Source of the DNA: Hoeflea sp. 108
GTDB taxonomy: Bacteria; Pseudomonadota; Alphaproteobacteria; Rhizobiales; Rhizobiaceae
Assembly: GCF_000372965.1 (NCBI RefSeq)
Contig: NZ_KB890024.1
Location: 5,048,304 to 5,112,303 of the forward strand
Reading direction: 5' to 3'
Length of the DNA stretch: 64,000 bases
The translations under genes and the position numbers were made by a program. Positions 25,041 through 33,169 of this stretch are shown piece by piece. Position 1 is the first letter of the stretch. Every line of letters begins with the position of its first letter. The notes beneath the pieces were generated by a model. It did not search any database. It worked only from the letters and a program-made list of their open reading frames with translations, and was not told the origin of the DNA.

Positions 25041-25742
25041 ATGGCAACGATCGCGCTTGTCGACGACGACCGCAACATTTTGACATCGGTTTCGATTGCG
25101 CTCGAGTCCGAAGGCTATCGCGTCGAGACCTACACCGATGGCGCATCCGCACTGGAAGGCCTCGCCGCGCGTCCGCCGAACCTCGCCATCCTCGACATCA
25201 AGATGCCGCGCATGGATGGCATGGAGCTTTTGCGCCGCCTGCGCCAGAAGACCGACCTGCCGGTGATCTTCCTCACGTCCAAGGACGACGAGATCGACGA
25301 GCTGTTCGGCCTCAAGATGGGCGCCGACGACTTCATCCGCAAACCGTTCTCGCAGCGCCTGCTGGTCGAGCGCGTCCGCGCCGTGCTGCGCCGTGCAAGC
25401 GCCCGCGAAGCCGCCACCAAGGCGCCGGCGCAGGCATCGCGCTCGCTCGAACGCGGCCAGCTGGTCATGGACCAGGAACGCCACACCTGCACCTGGAAGG
25501 GTGAGCCGGTCATTCTCACGGTCACCGAATTCCTCATCCTGCATTCGCTGGCCCAGCGCCCCGGCGTGGTCAAAAGCCGCGACGCGCTGATGGATTCGGC
25601 CTATGATGAGCAGGTTTATGTCGACGACCGCACCATCGACAGCCACATCAAGCGCTTGCGCAAGAAGTTCAAGGCCGTCGACGACGACTTCGAGATGATC
25701 GAAACGCTTTATGGCGTCGGCTACAGATTCCGCGAAGCCTGA
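25041..25742 (+). CDS. chvI: Two-component response regulator ChvI
   Basis: ChvI is the OmpR-type regulator of the ChvG-ChvI acid and envelope system, needed for symbiosis or virulence in several relatives. The 233-residue protein has a receiver domain at 1-120 with the acidic pocket LVDDDRN, phospho-acceptor Asp52 in LAILDIKMPRMDG, the conserved Thr/Ser in FLTSKDD, and Lys in RKPF. The winged-helix DNA-binding domain (about 135-230) ends in IETLYGVGYRFRE. I prefer the ATG at 25041 (MATIALVDDD), which matches known ChvI starts; the ATG at 25023 would add six residues. chvG follows after 22 bases. Confidence 0.95.
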   Translation: MATIALVDDDRNILTSVSIALESEGYRVETYTDGASALEGLAARPPNLAILDIKMPRMDGMELLRRLRQKTDLPVIFLTSKDDEIDELFGLKMGADDFIRKPFSQRLLVERVRAVLRRASAREAATKAPAQASRSLERGQLVMDQERHTCTWKGEPVILTVTEFLILHSLAQRPGVVKSRDALMDSAYDEQVYVDDRTIDSHIKRLRKKFKAVDDDFEMIETLYGVGYRFREA

Positions 25743-25764
25743 TACCGGCGGGGCCTGAAACCGC

Positions 25765-27549
25765 ATGGCAATGGAAGCAGAGATGAGCAAGCCAGTGACC
25801 GCCAAAAGGCGGTCGCGCGGGCGCTTGTCGACTTTCCTGGACCGCGTGCGGGCCCGGCTCAGCCGCTTCCTCGGCCATCATTTCTTCTCGAGCCTCACCC
25901 GGCGCATCCTCTTTCTCAACCTTGCCGGCCTCGCCGTGCTGGTCGCCGGCATCCTCTATCTCAATACTTTTCGCGACGGCCTGATCGACGCCCGCGTCGA
26001 GAGCCTGATGACGCAGGGCGAAATCATCGCCGGCGCCATCGCCGCTTCGGCGACGGTCGAGACGGACTCGATCAGCATCGATCCCGAGAAGCTCCTGGAA
26101 CTGCAGGCCGGGGAGACGCTAGGTCCGCGTTCCGATCAGCTCGACAGCCTCGACTTCCCGATCAACCCTGAGCGTGTCGCACCCGTGCTGCGCCGGCTGA
26201 TCTCGCCGACCCGCACACGCGCCCGCATCTTCGACCGTGAAGCAACCCTGCTGCTCGATTCGCGCCACCTCTATTCGCGCGGCCAGATCCTCCGCTACGA
26301 CCTGCCGCCGGTCGAGGAAGAGGAGCCGACGCTGCTCGAGAGGGGCCAGAAGTTCATCTTCGACATGTTCCGCGACAGCTCGCTGCCCGTCTATCACGAG
26401 CAGCCCGGCGGCAACGGCTCGGCCTTCCCGGAGGTGATGCAGGCGCTGACCGGCAGCCCGGCGACCATCGTGCGCGTCAGCGAAAAGGGCGAGCAGATCG
26501 TTTCGGTCGCCGTGCCCATCCAGCGCTTCCGCGCCGTGCTCGGCGTGCTGATGTTGTCGACCGAGGGCGGCGACATCGACAAGATCGTTGCGGCCGAGCG
26601 CAAGGCCATCCTGCGCGTCTTCGGCGTTGCGGCCCTGGTGACGGCACTTCTGTCGATGCTCCTGGCATCGACCATCGCCAATCCGCTGCGCCGGCTTTCG
26701 GCCGCGGCCAACCGCGTGCGCCGTGGCGGCAAGAGCCGCGAGGAAATCCCCGACTTCTCCGACCGTCAGGACGAGATCGGCAACCTCTCGGTCGCGGTGC
26801 GTGACATGACCAACGCGCTCTACGCTCGCATCGAGGCGATCGAAAGCTTCGCGGCCGATGTCAGCCACGAGCTCAAGAACCCGCTGACCTCGCTGCGCAG
26901 TGCCGTCGAAACGCTGCCTCTGGCCAAGAACGAGCATTCGCGCGAACGCCTTATGGAAATCATCCAGCACGACGTGAAGCGCCTCGACCGGTTGATCACG
27001 GACATTTCCGACGCGTCGCGCCTCGACGCCGAGCTTGCCCGCGAGGACGCGGCCAGGGTCGATCTCAAGAAGTTCGTCGGCGATCTCGTCTCGGTGTCGC
27101 GCGAGACTTCGCGTCACAAGAAGTCGGTCGAGATCGAGTTCACCACCGCCAAGTTGCCGGCCGGCGTGAAGAGCTACAACGTGCTCGGCCACGACCTGCG
27201 CATCGGCCAGGTCATCACCAACCTGATAGAGAACGCACGCTCCTTCGTGCCCGATGGTCATGGCCACATCGACATCAGCCTGGCGCGCATCGGCAAGTTC
27301 AACGTCATCACGGTCGAGGACAACGGCCCCGGCATCCGCGTCGAGAACATCGACCGCATCTTCGAGCGCTTCTACACCGACCGGCCCTCATCGGAGGCGT
27401 TCGGCCAGAATTCCGGCCTCGGCCTGTCAATCAGCCGCCAGATCGTCGAGGCCCATGGCGGCACGCTGACTGCGGAAAACATCACCGGCACCAAGCCCGG
27501 CGACATCAAGGGCGCGCGCTTCATCGTCACCCTGCCGGCCGAAGGCTGA
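25765..27549 (+). CDS. chvG: Sensor histidine kinase ChvG (ExoS)
   Basis: ChvG is the inner-membrane partner of ChvI. The 594-residue protein has a basic cytoplasmic head, membrane helix 1 at about 45-68 (RRILFLNLAGLAVLVAGIL), a periplasmic sensor of about 220 residues, helix 2 near 285-305, a HAMP domain, and the kinase core. The H-box is FAADVSHELKNPLTSLR with His368; N-box, G1 (DNGPGI) and G2 (GLGLSIS) follow. All catalytic residues are present. An ATG at 25783 (MSKPVTAKRR) could be the start instead. hprK begins three bases after the stop, linking this system to the PTS genes. Confidence 0.95.
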   Translation: MAMEAEMSKPVTAKRRSRGRLSTFLDRVRARLSRFLGHHFFSSLTRRILFLNLAGLAVLVAGILYLNTFRDGLIDARVESLMTQGEIIAGAIAASATVETDSISIDPEKLLELQAGETLGPRSDQLDSLDFPINPERVAPVLRRLISPTRTRARIFDREATLLLDSRHLYSRGQILRYDLPPVEEEEPTLLERGQKFIFDMFRDSSLPVYHEQPGGNGSAFPEVMQALTGSPATIVRVSEKGEQIVSVAVPIQRFRAVLGVLMLSTEGGDIDKIVAAERKAILRVFGVAALVTALLSMLLASTIANPLRRLSAAANRVRRGGKSREEIPDFSDRQDEIGNLSVAVRDMTNALYARIEAIESFAADVSHELKNPLTSLRSAVETLPLAKNEHSRERLMEIIQHDVKRLDRLITDISDASRLDAELAREDAARVDLKKFVGDLVSVSRETSRHKKSVEIEFTTAKLPAGVKSYNVLGHDLRIGQVITNLIENARSFVPDGHGHIDISLARIGKFNVITVEDNGPGIRVENIDRIFERFYTDRPSSEAFGQNSGLGLSISRQIVEAHGGTLTAENITGTKPGDIKGARFIVTLPAEG

Positions 27550-27552
27550 TCC

Positions 27553-27999
27553 GTGCCGCCCGTCAACATGCACGCCACTGCGGTGCTGCTTGGCGATTGC
27601 GGCGTGCTCATCGCCGGCCCCTCGGGTTCCGGCAAGACTGCACTAGCGCTGGCGCTGATCGACAGGGCACGCGGATCGGGGCTTTTTGCACGGCTGGTTT
27701 CCGACGATCAGCTTTTCCTGTCCGCCCCGGGCGGGCGGCTTGTCTGCCATGCGCCGGCGACCATCGCCGGGCTGGTCGAGATCCGCGGGCTAGGCCCCAG
27801 TCCCGCCGCGCATGAGGCTGCCGCCGCCGTCGATCTGCTTGTCCGTCTTGCTCCCGCCACCGATATCGAGCGGTTGCCCGAGCCGGCGAGCGAGATTTTG
27901 CTTGGTTGCAGCGTACCCAGGGTAATGCTCGCGGAGCGCGAGGTGATTGCCGCCCTACCCGTTGTCTTTGCCCGCCTTGGGCTGCTGCCTTCCGGCTGA
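27553..27999 (+). CDS. hprK: Short HPr kinase/phosphorylase (C-terminal domain only)
   Basis: HprK phosphorylates a regulatory Ser on HPr. The 148-residue protein has the P-loop GPSGSGKT at residues 22-29, LVSDDQLFL with the metal-binding Asp, and IRGLGP, which matches the HprK signature. It lacks the N-terminal domain of the Gram-positive enzyme (about 310 residues); this short form is usual in Alphaproteobacteria. The start is GTG at 27553; an ATG at 27568 (MHATAVLLG) is possible. It lies between chvG and the EIIA/HPr genes, the conserved order in this lineage. Confidence 0.92.
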   Translation: MPPVNMHATAVLLGDCGVLIAGPSGSGKTALALALIDRARGSGLFARLVSDDQLFLSAPGGRLVCHAPATIAGLVEIRGLGPSPAAHEAAAAVDLLVRLAPATDIERLPEPASEILLGCSVPRVMLAEREVIAALPVVFARLGLLPSG

Positions 28000-28162
28000 A
28001 CCTGCCCGAAATTTTTGCTGCAATGCGTCAAAATGGCTGCCGATGCCGCAAATTGGGGCTTGTAAACGCTCTCGCCCTCGACAAGATAGCGCTCCCGCCC
28101 TCCACCATGGCGGCAAGAATACTGCGCGGCTGTGAAGGGGCCATGACGGGAGTCAAACCAGA

Positions 28163-28564
28163 ATGATTGGACTCGTGCTAGTGACGCACGGTCAGCTGGC
28201 CGAGGAGTTCCGCCATGCAGTGGAACACGTCGTCGGACCGCAGGAAAACTTCGAGACAGTTTCCATCGGCGCCGACGACGACATGGCGCAGCGCCGCAGC
28301 GATATCATCAGTGCCGTCGGCCGGGCCGATACCGGCAACGGCGTTGTCGTGCTCACCGACATGTTCGGCGGCACGCCCTCCAATCTCGCCATTTCGGTGA
28401 TGGAGGCGGGCAAGGTCGAGGTCATCGCCGGCATGAACCTGCCGATGCTGATCAAGCTCACCAGCGTGCGCAAGGCCGACAACATGACCATGGCGCTCGA
28501 GGAGGCCCAGGCGGCCGGCCGGAAATACATCAACGTGGCAAGCCAGGTGTTGAGCGGCAAATGA
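28163..28564 (+). CDS. PTS EIIA component, mannose family
   Basis: The 133-residue protein belongs to the EIIA-Man family: MIGLVLVTHGQLAEEF with the phosphorylatable His9, then VVVLTDMFGGTPSNLAIS and GMNLPMLIKL. No EIIB, EIIC or EIID sugar-transport genes are near, so this is likely the regulatory PTS found in Alphaproteobacteria (often called PtsM, ManX or EIIA-Man). It overlaps ptsH by 4 bp. The 163-bp gap after hprK holds no gene that I can support. Confidence 0.92.
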   Translation: MIGLVLVTHGQLAEEFRHAVEHVVGPQENFETVSIGADDDMAQRRSDIISAVGRADTGNGVVVLTDMFGGTPSNLAISVMEAGKVEVIAGMNLPMLIKLTSVRKADNMTMALEEAQAAGRKYINVASQVLSGK

Positions 28565-28863
28565 GCGGCATGCCCTATTCGCCCGAACAGGGCCACATCA
28601 CCCGCGAACTGCCGATCGTCAACCAGCGCGGGCTGCATGCCCGCGCCTCGGCCAAGTTCGTCCAGATCGCCAACGAGTTCCAGGCCTGCGTCACCGTCGA
28701 AAAGGACGGCATCTCGGTCGGGGGCACCTCGATCATGGGGCTGATGATGCTGGCCGCCAGCCCTGGCTGCACCATCACGGTCACTGCCACGGGCCCGGAA
28801 GCGCCCCAGGCGATGGAAGCGCTGGCCACCCTCGTCGCAGCGCGCTTCGGCGAGGAATGCTGA
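28561..28863 (+). CDS. ptsH: Phosphocarrier protein HPr
   Basis: HPr relays phosphate from Enzyme I to EIIA proteins. The 100-residue protein has a short N-terminal extension, the active His26 in NQRGLHARASAKF, and Ser57 in GTSIMGLMML, the position equivalent to the regulatory Ser46 that HprK targets. Both sites are therefore available to the kinase encoded two genes upstream. Enzyme I is not in this window. It is the last gene of the chvI-chvG-hprK-EIIA-ptsH run. Confidence 0.95.
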   Translation: MSGMPYSPEQGHITRELPIVNQRGLHARASAKFVQIANEFQACVTVEKDGISVGGTSIMGLMMLAASPGCTITVTATGPEAPQAMEALATLVAARFGEEC

Positions 28864-28892
28864 TCGTCGGCATCTGTCGGTGACATGCACGA

Positions 28893-28908
28893 ATAAAGAT
28901 TTCTTTAT
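28893..28908. promoter_or_regulatory. Palindromic operator-like site upstream of ahcY
   Basis: ATAAAGAT (28893-28900) and TTCTTTAT (28901-28908) form a near-perfect palindrome with 7-bp arms. It lies 105 bases before the ahcY start in a 149-bp gap. It resembles, from memory, the ATAAAGATATCTTTAT-type sites proposed for ArsR-family regulators of the SAM cycle in Alphaproteobacteria. The symmetry is seen; the regulator is inferred. Confidence 0.55.
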
Positions 28909-29012
28909 GTCCCATTGTCGGGTGCGGGCTGATCTGGTAGTCAGGCCGTCACTTCGCGCGCCCTTTTCAGCCTCCCGCTTTGGCGCGCAGCAAACAGGAA
29001 TCGGAGCAAGCC

Positions 29013-30413
29013 ATGACGGGTAGCAAGGATTATCTGGTCGCCGACATTTCGCTCGCCGGCTGGGGTCGCAAGGAAATCGAGATCGCCGAAACCGAGATGC
29101 CGGGCCTGATGGCCTGCCGCGAGGAGTTCGGTGAAGCCCAGCCGCTCAAGGGCGCGCGCATTTCCGGCTCGCTGCACATGACCATCCAGACGGCGGTGCT
29201 GATCGAGACGCTGAAGGCGCTCGGCGCCGACATCCGCTGGGCCTCGTGCAACATCTTCTCGACCCAGGACCACGCAGCGGCGGCAATCGCCGATGCCGGC
29301 ATCCCGGTCTTCGCCGTCAAGGGCGAGACCCTTGAGGAATACTGGCAGTACACCGACCAGATTTTCCAGTGGACCGATGGCGGCCCCACTAACATGATCC
29401 TCGACGATGGTGGCGACGCCACCATGTACATCCTCATCGGCGCCCGCGCCGAGGCTGGCGAGGACGTCCTGTCCAACCCGGGCAGCGAAGAGGAAGAGAT
29501 CCTGTTCGCCCAGATCAAGAAGCGTATGGCTGAGACGCCGGGCTTCTTCGCCAAGCACAAGGCTGCCATCCGCGGCGTCACCGAAGAGACCACCACCGGC
29601 GTCAACCGTCTCTACCAGCTGCAGAAGAAGGGCCTGCTGCCCTTCCCGGCGATCAATGTCAACGACTCGGTCACCAAGTCGAAGTTCGACAACAAATACG
29701 GCTGCAAGGAATCGCTGGTCGACGGCATCCGCCGCGGCACCGATGTCATGATGGCCGGCAAGGTCGCGGTCGTCTGCGGTTACGGCGACGTCGGCAAGGG
29801 CTCGGCAGCCTCGCTCCAGGGTGCGGGCGCCCGCGTCAAGGTCACGGAAGTCGACCCGATCTGCGCGCTCCAGGCTGCGATGGACGGCTATGAAGTCGTC
29901 ACCCTCGAGGACGCTGCCCCGACCGCCGACATCGTCATCACCACGACCGGCAACAAGGACGTCATCACCCTCGACCATATGCGGGCGATGAAGGACATGG
30001 TTATCGTCGGCAACATCGGCCACTTCGACAACGAGATCCAGGTCGCGGCGCTCCGCAATCTCAAGTGGACCAACGTCAAGCCGCAGGTCGACATGATTTC
30101 CTTCCCCGATGGCAAGCGCATGCTGCTTCTGTCGGAAGGCCGTCTGCTCAATCTCGGCAACGCGACGGGCCATCCGAGCTTCGTCATGTCGGCATCGTTT
30201 ACCAACCAGACGCTGGCCCAGATCGAACTCTGGACCAAGCCCGGCCAGTACAAGAACGAGGTCTATGTCCTGCCCAAGCATCTCGACGAGAAGGTCGCGC
30301 GGCTTCATCTCGACAAGCTCGGCGCCAAGCTGACCACCCTGTCTGATGAGCAGGCTACCTATATCGGCGTGACGCCGAAGGGCCCGTTCAAGCCGGAACA
30401 CTACCGCTATTAA
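29013..30413 (+). CDS. ahcY: Adenosylhomocysteinase
   Basis: AhcY splits S-adenosylhomocysteine to adenosine and homocysteine and so relieves inhibition of methyltransferases. The 466-residue protein has SGSLHMTIQTAVLIETL near residue 45, the catalytic GVTEETTTGVNRLYQL region, the NAD-binding GYGDVGKGSAASLQGAGARV loop, and the C-terminal FKPEHYRY that completes the neighbouring active site. The ATG at 29013 has a GGAG site 6 bases upstream; the frame extends 11 codons further. A strong terminator follows at 30441. Homologues adjoin divL in related genomes. Confidence 0.97.
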   Translation: MTGSKDYLVADISLAGWGRKEIEIAETEMPGLMACREEFGEAQPLKGARISGSLHMTIQTAVLIETLKALGADIRWASCNIFSTQDHAAAAIADAGIPVFAVKGETLEEYWQYTDQIFQWTDGGPTNMILDDGGDATMYILIGARAEAGEDVLSNPGSEEEEILFAQIKKRMAETPGFFAKHKAAIRGVTEETTTGVNRLYQLQKKGLLPFPAINVNDSVTKSKFDNKYGCKESLVDGIRRGTDVMMAGKVAVVCGYGDVGKGSAASLQGAGARVKVTEVDPICALQAAMDGYEVVTLEDAAPTADIVITTTGNKDVITLDHMRAMKDMVIVGNIGHFDNEIQVAALRNLKWTNVKPQVDMISFPDGKRMLLLSEGRLLNLGNATGHPSFVMSASFTNQTLAQIELWTKPGQYKNEVYVLPKHLDEKVARLHLDKLGAKLTTLSDEQATYIGVTPKGPFKPEHYRY

Positions 30414-30440
30414 CCATAGCGAAAGTACCTACAAGATATT

Positions 30441-30477
30441 GAAGCCGGGCGATTGACTTTCGCCCGGCTTCTCTTTT
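30441..30477 (+). terminator. Intrinsic terminator of ahcY
   Basis: A perfect 12-bp stem, 30441-30452 with 30460-30471, surrounds a 7-base loop and is followed by TCTTTTT. It lies 27 bases after the ahcY stop and isolates ahcY from divL. Confidence 0.92.
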
Positions 30478-30611
30478 TGGAGGCGCGCCTTCTTCACGAC
30501 GATTCGCCTAGGGGTTATTGTGACGTGATTCGTCACGCGCTCGTTCTTGGCGGGGAAAGCCGGGCGCTTCAGGGCGGTCTTGCATTCGGGCGGCACAAAG
30601 GAAAACAACAC

Positions 30612-33161
30612 ATGCCGGGGGAATACCCGCTTTCAGCGGGACGAGCCGTTTCCGGCGGCCATGAAGATTCGCGGAAGGCCCTTGCGGGCGGCAGGTGGCA
30701 GGCGGTGCGCCGGCTGGGCCGCCGTGCAGCCGGCCTTGCCCTCGGCACATCAGCTCTTTGCACGCCTCTCGGTTTTGCGCATGCCCAGCAGGCGTCCGTC
30801 GCCGGCCTTTCCGTCAGCACGGTCGACGTCATCCAGCTCGCCGTCTTCGTCGGCGTCATCGGCGCCGCCATGATCTCCGCCGTCGCACTGATCCGCGAGC
30901 GGGCCCGTCTCGCCGCCGAGAACGGCGACCTGCGCGGCCGCGTCGCCGACCTCAACGCGTCGGTCCAGCGCACCGAGGCCTTGCTCAATCTGCGTGACCA
31001 GCGCGTCATCGTCTGGGCCAACGACAACAAGAAGCCCGAGCTGATCGGCTCGCTGCCGGTCGAAACCGGCGTGCCGGACGATCGCGCCGCCTTCCTCGCC
31101 TTCGGCCGCTGGCTCATGCCGCGCTCTGCGGCAGCGCTCGAAAATGCAATCGCCGGCCTGCGCGACAAGGGAACCGCCTTCGAACTGGTGGCGGAGACCC
31201 ATGCGGGTGCCGCGCTCGAGGTCCAGGGCCGCAAGAGCGGCACCCAGATCATCGTGCGCTTCATTTCCATTTCCGAGGCACAGCGCCTCCAGGCGCGGCT
31301 GAAGCTCGAGAACCAGCGCATCGGCGCGGAATACGAGACGCTCGTCGGCCTGATCGATGCCGTCGAGATGCCGTTCTGGATGCGCGACGCCGACGGCCGC
31401 CTGAAATGGGTCAACAGGGCCTATGCCAAGGCGGTCGAGGCCATCGATGGCTCGGCCGTAATTCGCGACGGCAAGGAGTTCCTCGGCACCCAGTCACGCG
31501 AGGCGATCGCCAAGCAGCACCAGTCCCGTCCGCTGTTCCAGCAGCAGCTGTCGACCGTCATCGACGGCGACCGCAAGATGTTTGCCGTCACCGACATCCT
31601 CGGCCGCGACGGCTCCGCCGGCATCGCCGTCGACATGAGCGCTGCCGATGCCATCCGCGACGAATACGGCCAGGTCGTGCGCAGCCATGCCGACACGCTC
31701 GACCAGGTGGCCACCGCCGTGGCTACCTTCGACGCCAACCAGAAATTGCGCTTCTACAATCAGGCGTTCCAGAAGATCTGGGACCTCGACGCCGGCTATC
31801 TCACCAGCGCGCCCGACAATGCGCTGCTGCTCGATCGCCTGCGCAGCGAGCGCAAGCTACCCGAGCAACCGGAATGGCGGCGCTGGAAGGAAAACCTGCT
31901 CGGCGCCTACCGCGCCGTCGATCCGCAGGAACATCTCTGGCACCTGCCCGACGGCCGCACCATCCGCGTCGTCGCCAATCCGCAGCCCAAGGGCGGCGTC
32001 ACCTGGGTGTTCGAGAACCTAACCGAGAAGATCGATCTCGAAAGCCGCTACACCACTGCCGTCCGTGTCCAGGGCGAGACGCTGGACAATCTGGCAGAGG
32101 GCGTCGTCGTGTTCGGGCCCGATGGCCGCATCCGCCTGTTCAACCCGGCCTTTGGCCAGCTCTGGGGTGTCTCCGACGACATCCTGCGGCCGAGCACCCA
32201 CATCTCGGCCATCCGCGCCGAATGCGACATGCGTGCCGAGATCAGCCCGTGGTCCGACTTCGTGGCGGCCGTCACCGGCTTCGACGAACGCAGCGACCGC
32301 CGCGGCCAGACCGAGTTGCGCAACGGCACGGTTCTGCAGCACGCCGTCGTCCACCTGCCCAACGGCCAGGTAATGCTGACCTTTGTCGACGTCACCGACA
32401 GCGTCAACATGGAGCGCGCGCTCAAGGACAAGAACGAGGCCCTGCAGCGCGCCGACCAGATCAAGAACGAGTTCGTCCAGCACGTTTCCTACGAACTGCG
32501 CTCGCCGCTGACCAATATCATCGGCTTCACCGAGCTTCTGTCGTTGCCAGGCACAGGCCCGCTGTCGCAGCGCCAACGCGAATATGTCGAGCACATCGGC
32601 TCGTCCTCGGGCGTGCTCTTGACCATCGTTAACGACATCCTCGACCTCGCAACCGTCGATGCCGGTATCATGCAGCTCGACATTTCCGAGGTTCATGTCG
32701 ACCGCGCCATCGAGGCGGCGGCCGAGCTGGTCGCCGATCGGCTGCAGGAGCATTCGATCCGACTTTCGATCGACATCGCCGCCGCGCCCAAGAGCTTCAG
32801 CGGCGACGAGACCCGCGTGCGCCAGGTCCTCTACAACCTCCTCAGCAACGCGGTGAACTACGCGCCGGCCGCCAGCACCATCACGCTCGCCTGCCGCCAG
32901 CGCGCCGAGGGTGTCGAATTCTCCGTTCATGACGATGGTCCCGGCATGCCGCCGGAGGTGCTGGACACGGTGTTCCAGCGCTTCGAATCCCGCGTCAATG
33001 GCGGCCGTCGCCGTGGCGCCGGTCTTGGCCTGTCCATCGTCAAGAGCTTCGTCGAGTTGCATGGCGGCTCGGTCCGCATCGACAGCGGCACCGACCGCGG
33101 CACAACAGTCATCTGCCTGTTCCCTGGCGCGCCGGCCGGCGTCCGGGTGGCGGCGGAGTAG
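30612..33161 (+). CDS. divL: DivL-type cell-cycle pseudokinase (Tyr in place of the H-box His)
   Basis: DivL binds the response regulator DivK and controls CckA, setting CtrA activity during the alphaproteobacterial cell cycle. The 849-residue protein has hydrophobic segments at about 32-58 and 70-92, several PAS-type domains (about 230-560), and a C-terminal HisKA/HATPase core. The H-box reads HVSYELRSPLTNIIGF, with Tyr627 where histidine kinases have His. This is the DivL hallmark. N-box (NLLSNAVNYA), G1 (DDGPGMP) and G2 (GAGLGLSIV) remain. The ATG at 30612 is preceded by AAGGA; the 53 codons before it overlap the ahcY terminator. tsaE follows after 8 bases. Confidence 0.93.
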   Translation: MPGEYPLSAGRAVSGGHEDSRKALAGGRWQAVRRLGRRAAGLALGTSALCTPLGFAHAQQASVAGLSVSTVDVIQLAVFVGVIGAAMISAVALIRERARLAAENGDLRGRVADLNASVQRTEALLNLRDQRVIVWANDNKKPELIGSLPVETGVPDDRAAFLAFGRWLMPRSAAALENAIAGLRDKGTAFELVAETHAGAALEVQGRKSGTQIIVRFISISEAQRLQARLKLENQRIGAEYETLVGLIDAVEMPFWMRDADGRLKWVNRAYAKAVEAIDGSAVIRDGKEFLGTQSREAIAKQHQSRPLFQQQLSTVIDGDRKMFAVTDILGRDGSAGIAVDMSAADAIRDEYGQVVRSHADTLDQVATAVATFDANQKLRFYNQAFQKIWDLDAGYLTSAPDNALLLDRLRSERKLPEQPEWRRWKENLLGAYRAVDPQEHLWHLPDGRTIRVVANPQPKGGVTWVFENLTEKIDLESRYTTAVRVQGETLDNLAEGVVVFGPDGRIRLFNPAFGQLWGVSDDILRPSTHISAIRAECDMRAEISPWSDFVAAVTGFDERSDRRGQTELRNGTVLQHAVVHLPNGQVMLTFVDVTDSVNMERALKDKNEALQRADQIKNEFVQHVSYELRSPLTNIIGFTELLSLPGTGPLSQRQREYVEHIGSSSGVLLTIVNDILDLATVDAGIMQLDISEVHVDRAIEAAAELVADRLQEHSIRLSIDIAAAPKSFSGDETRVRQVLYNLLSNAVNYAPAASTITLACRQRAEGVEFSVHDDGPGMPPEVLDTVFQRFESRVNGGRRRGAGLGLSIVKSFVELHGGSVRIDSGTDRGTTVICLFPGAPAGVRVAAE

Positions 33162-33169
33162 ATCCCTTC

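Noticed and set aside
28864..29012. SAM or SAH riboswitch upstream of ahcY
   Set aside because: The 149-bp leader does not show a recognisable pseudoknot or the expected conserved blocks; the palindrome at 28893-28908 fits a protein operator better.
28941..30401. Reverse reading frame of 486 codons opposite ahcY
   Set aside because: Antisense shadow of ahcY. The forward product has all adenosylhomocysteinase motifs; the reverse one is His/Arg/Asp-rich without recognisable domains.
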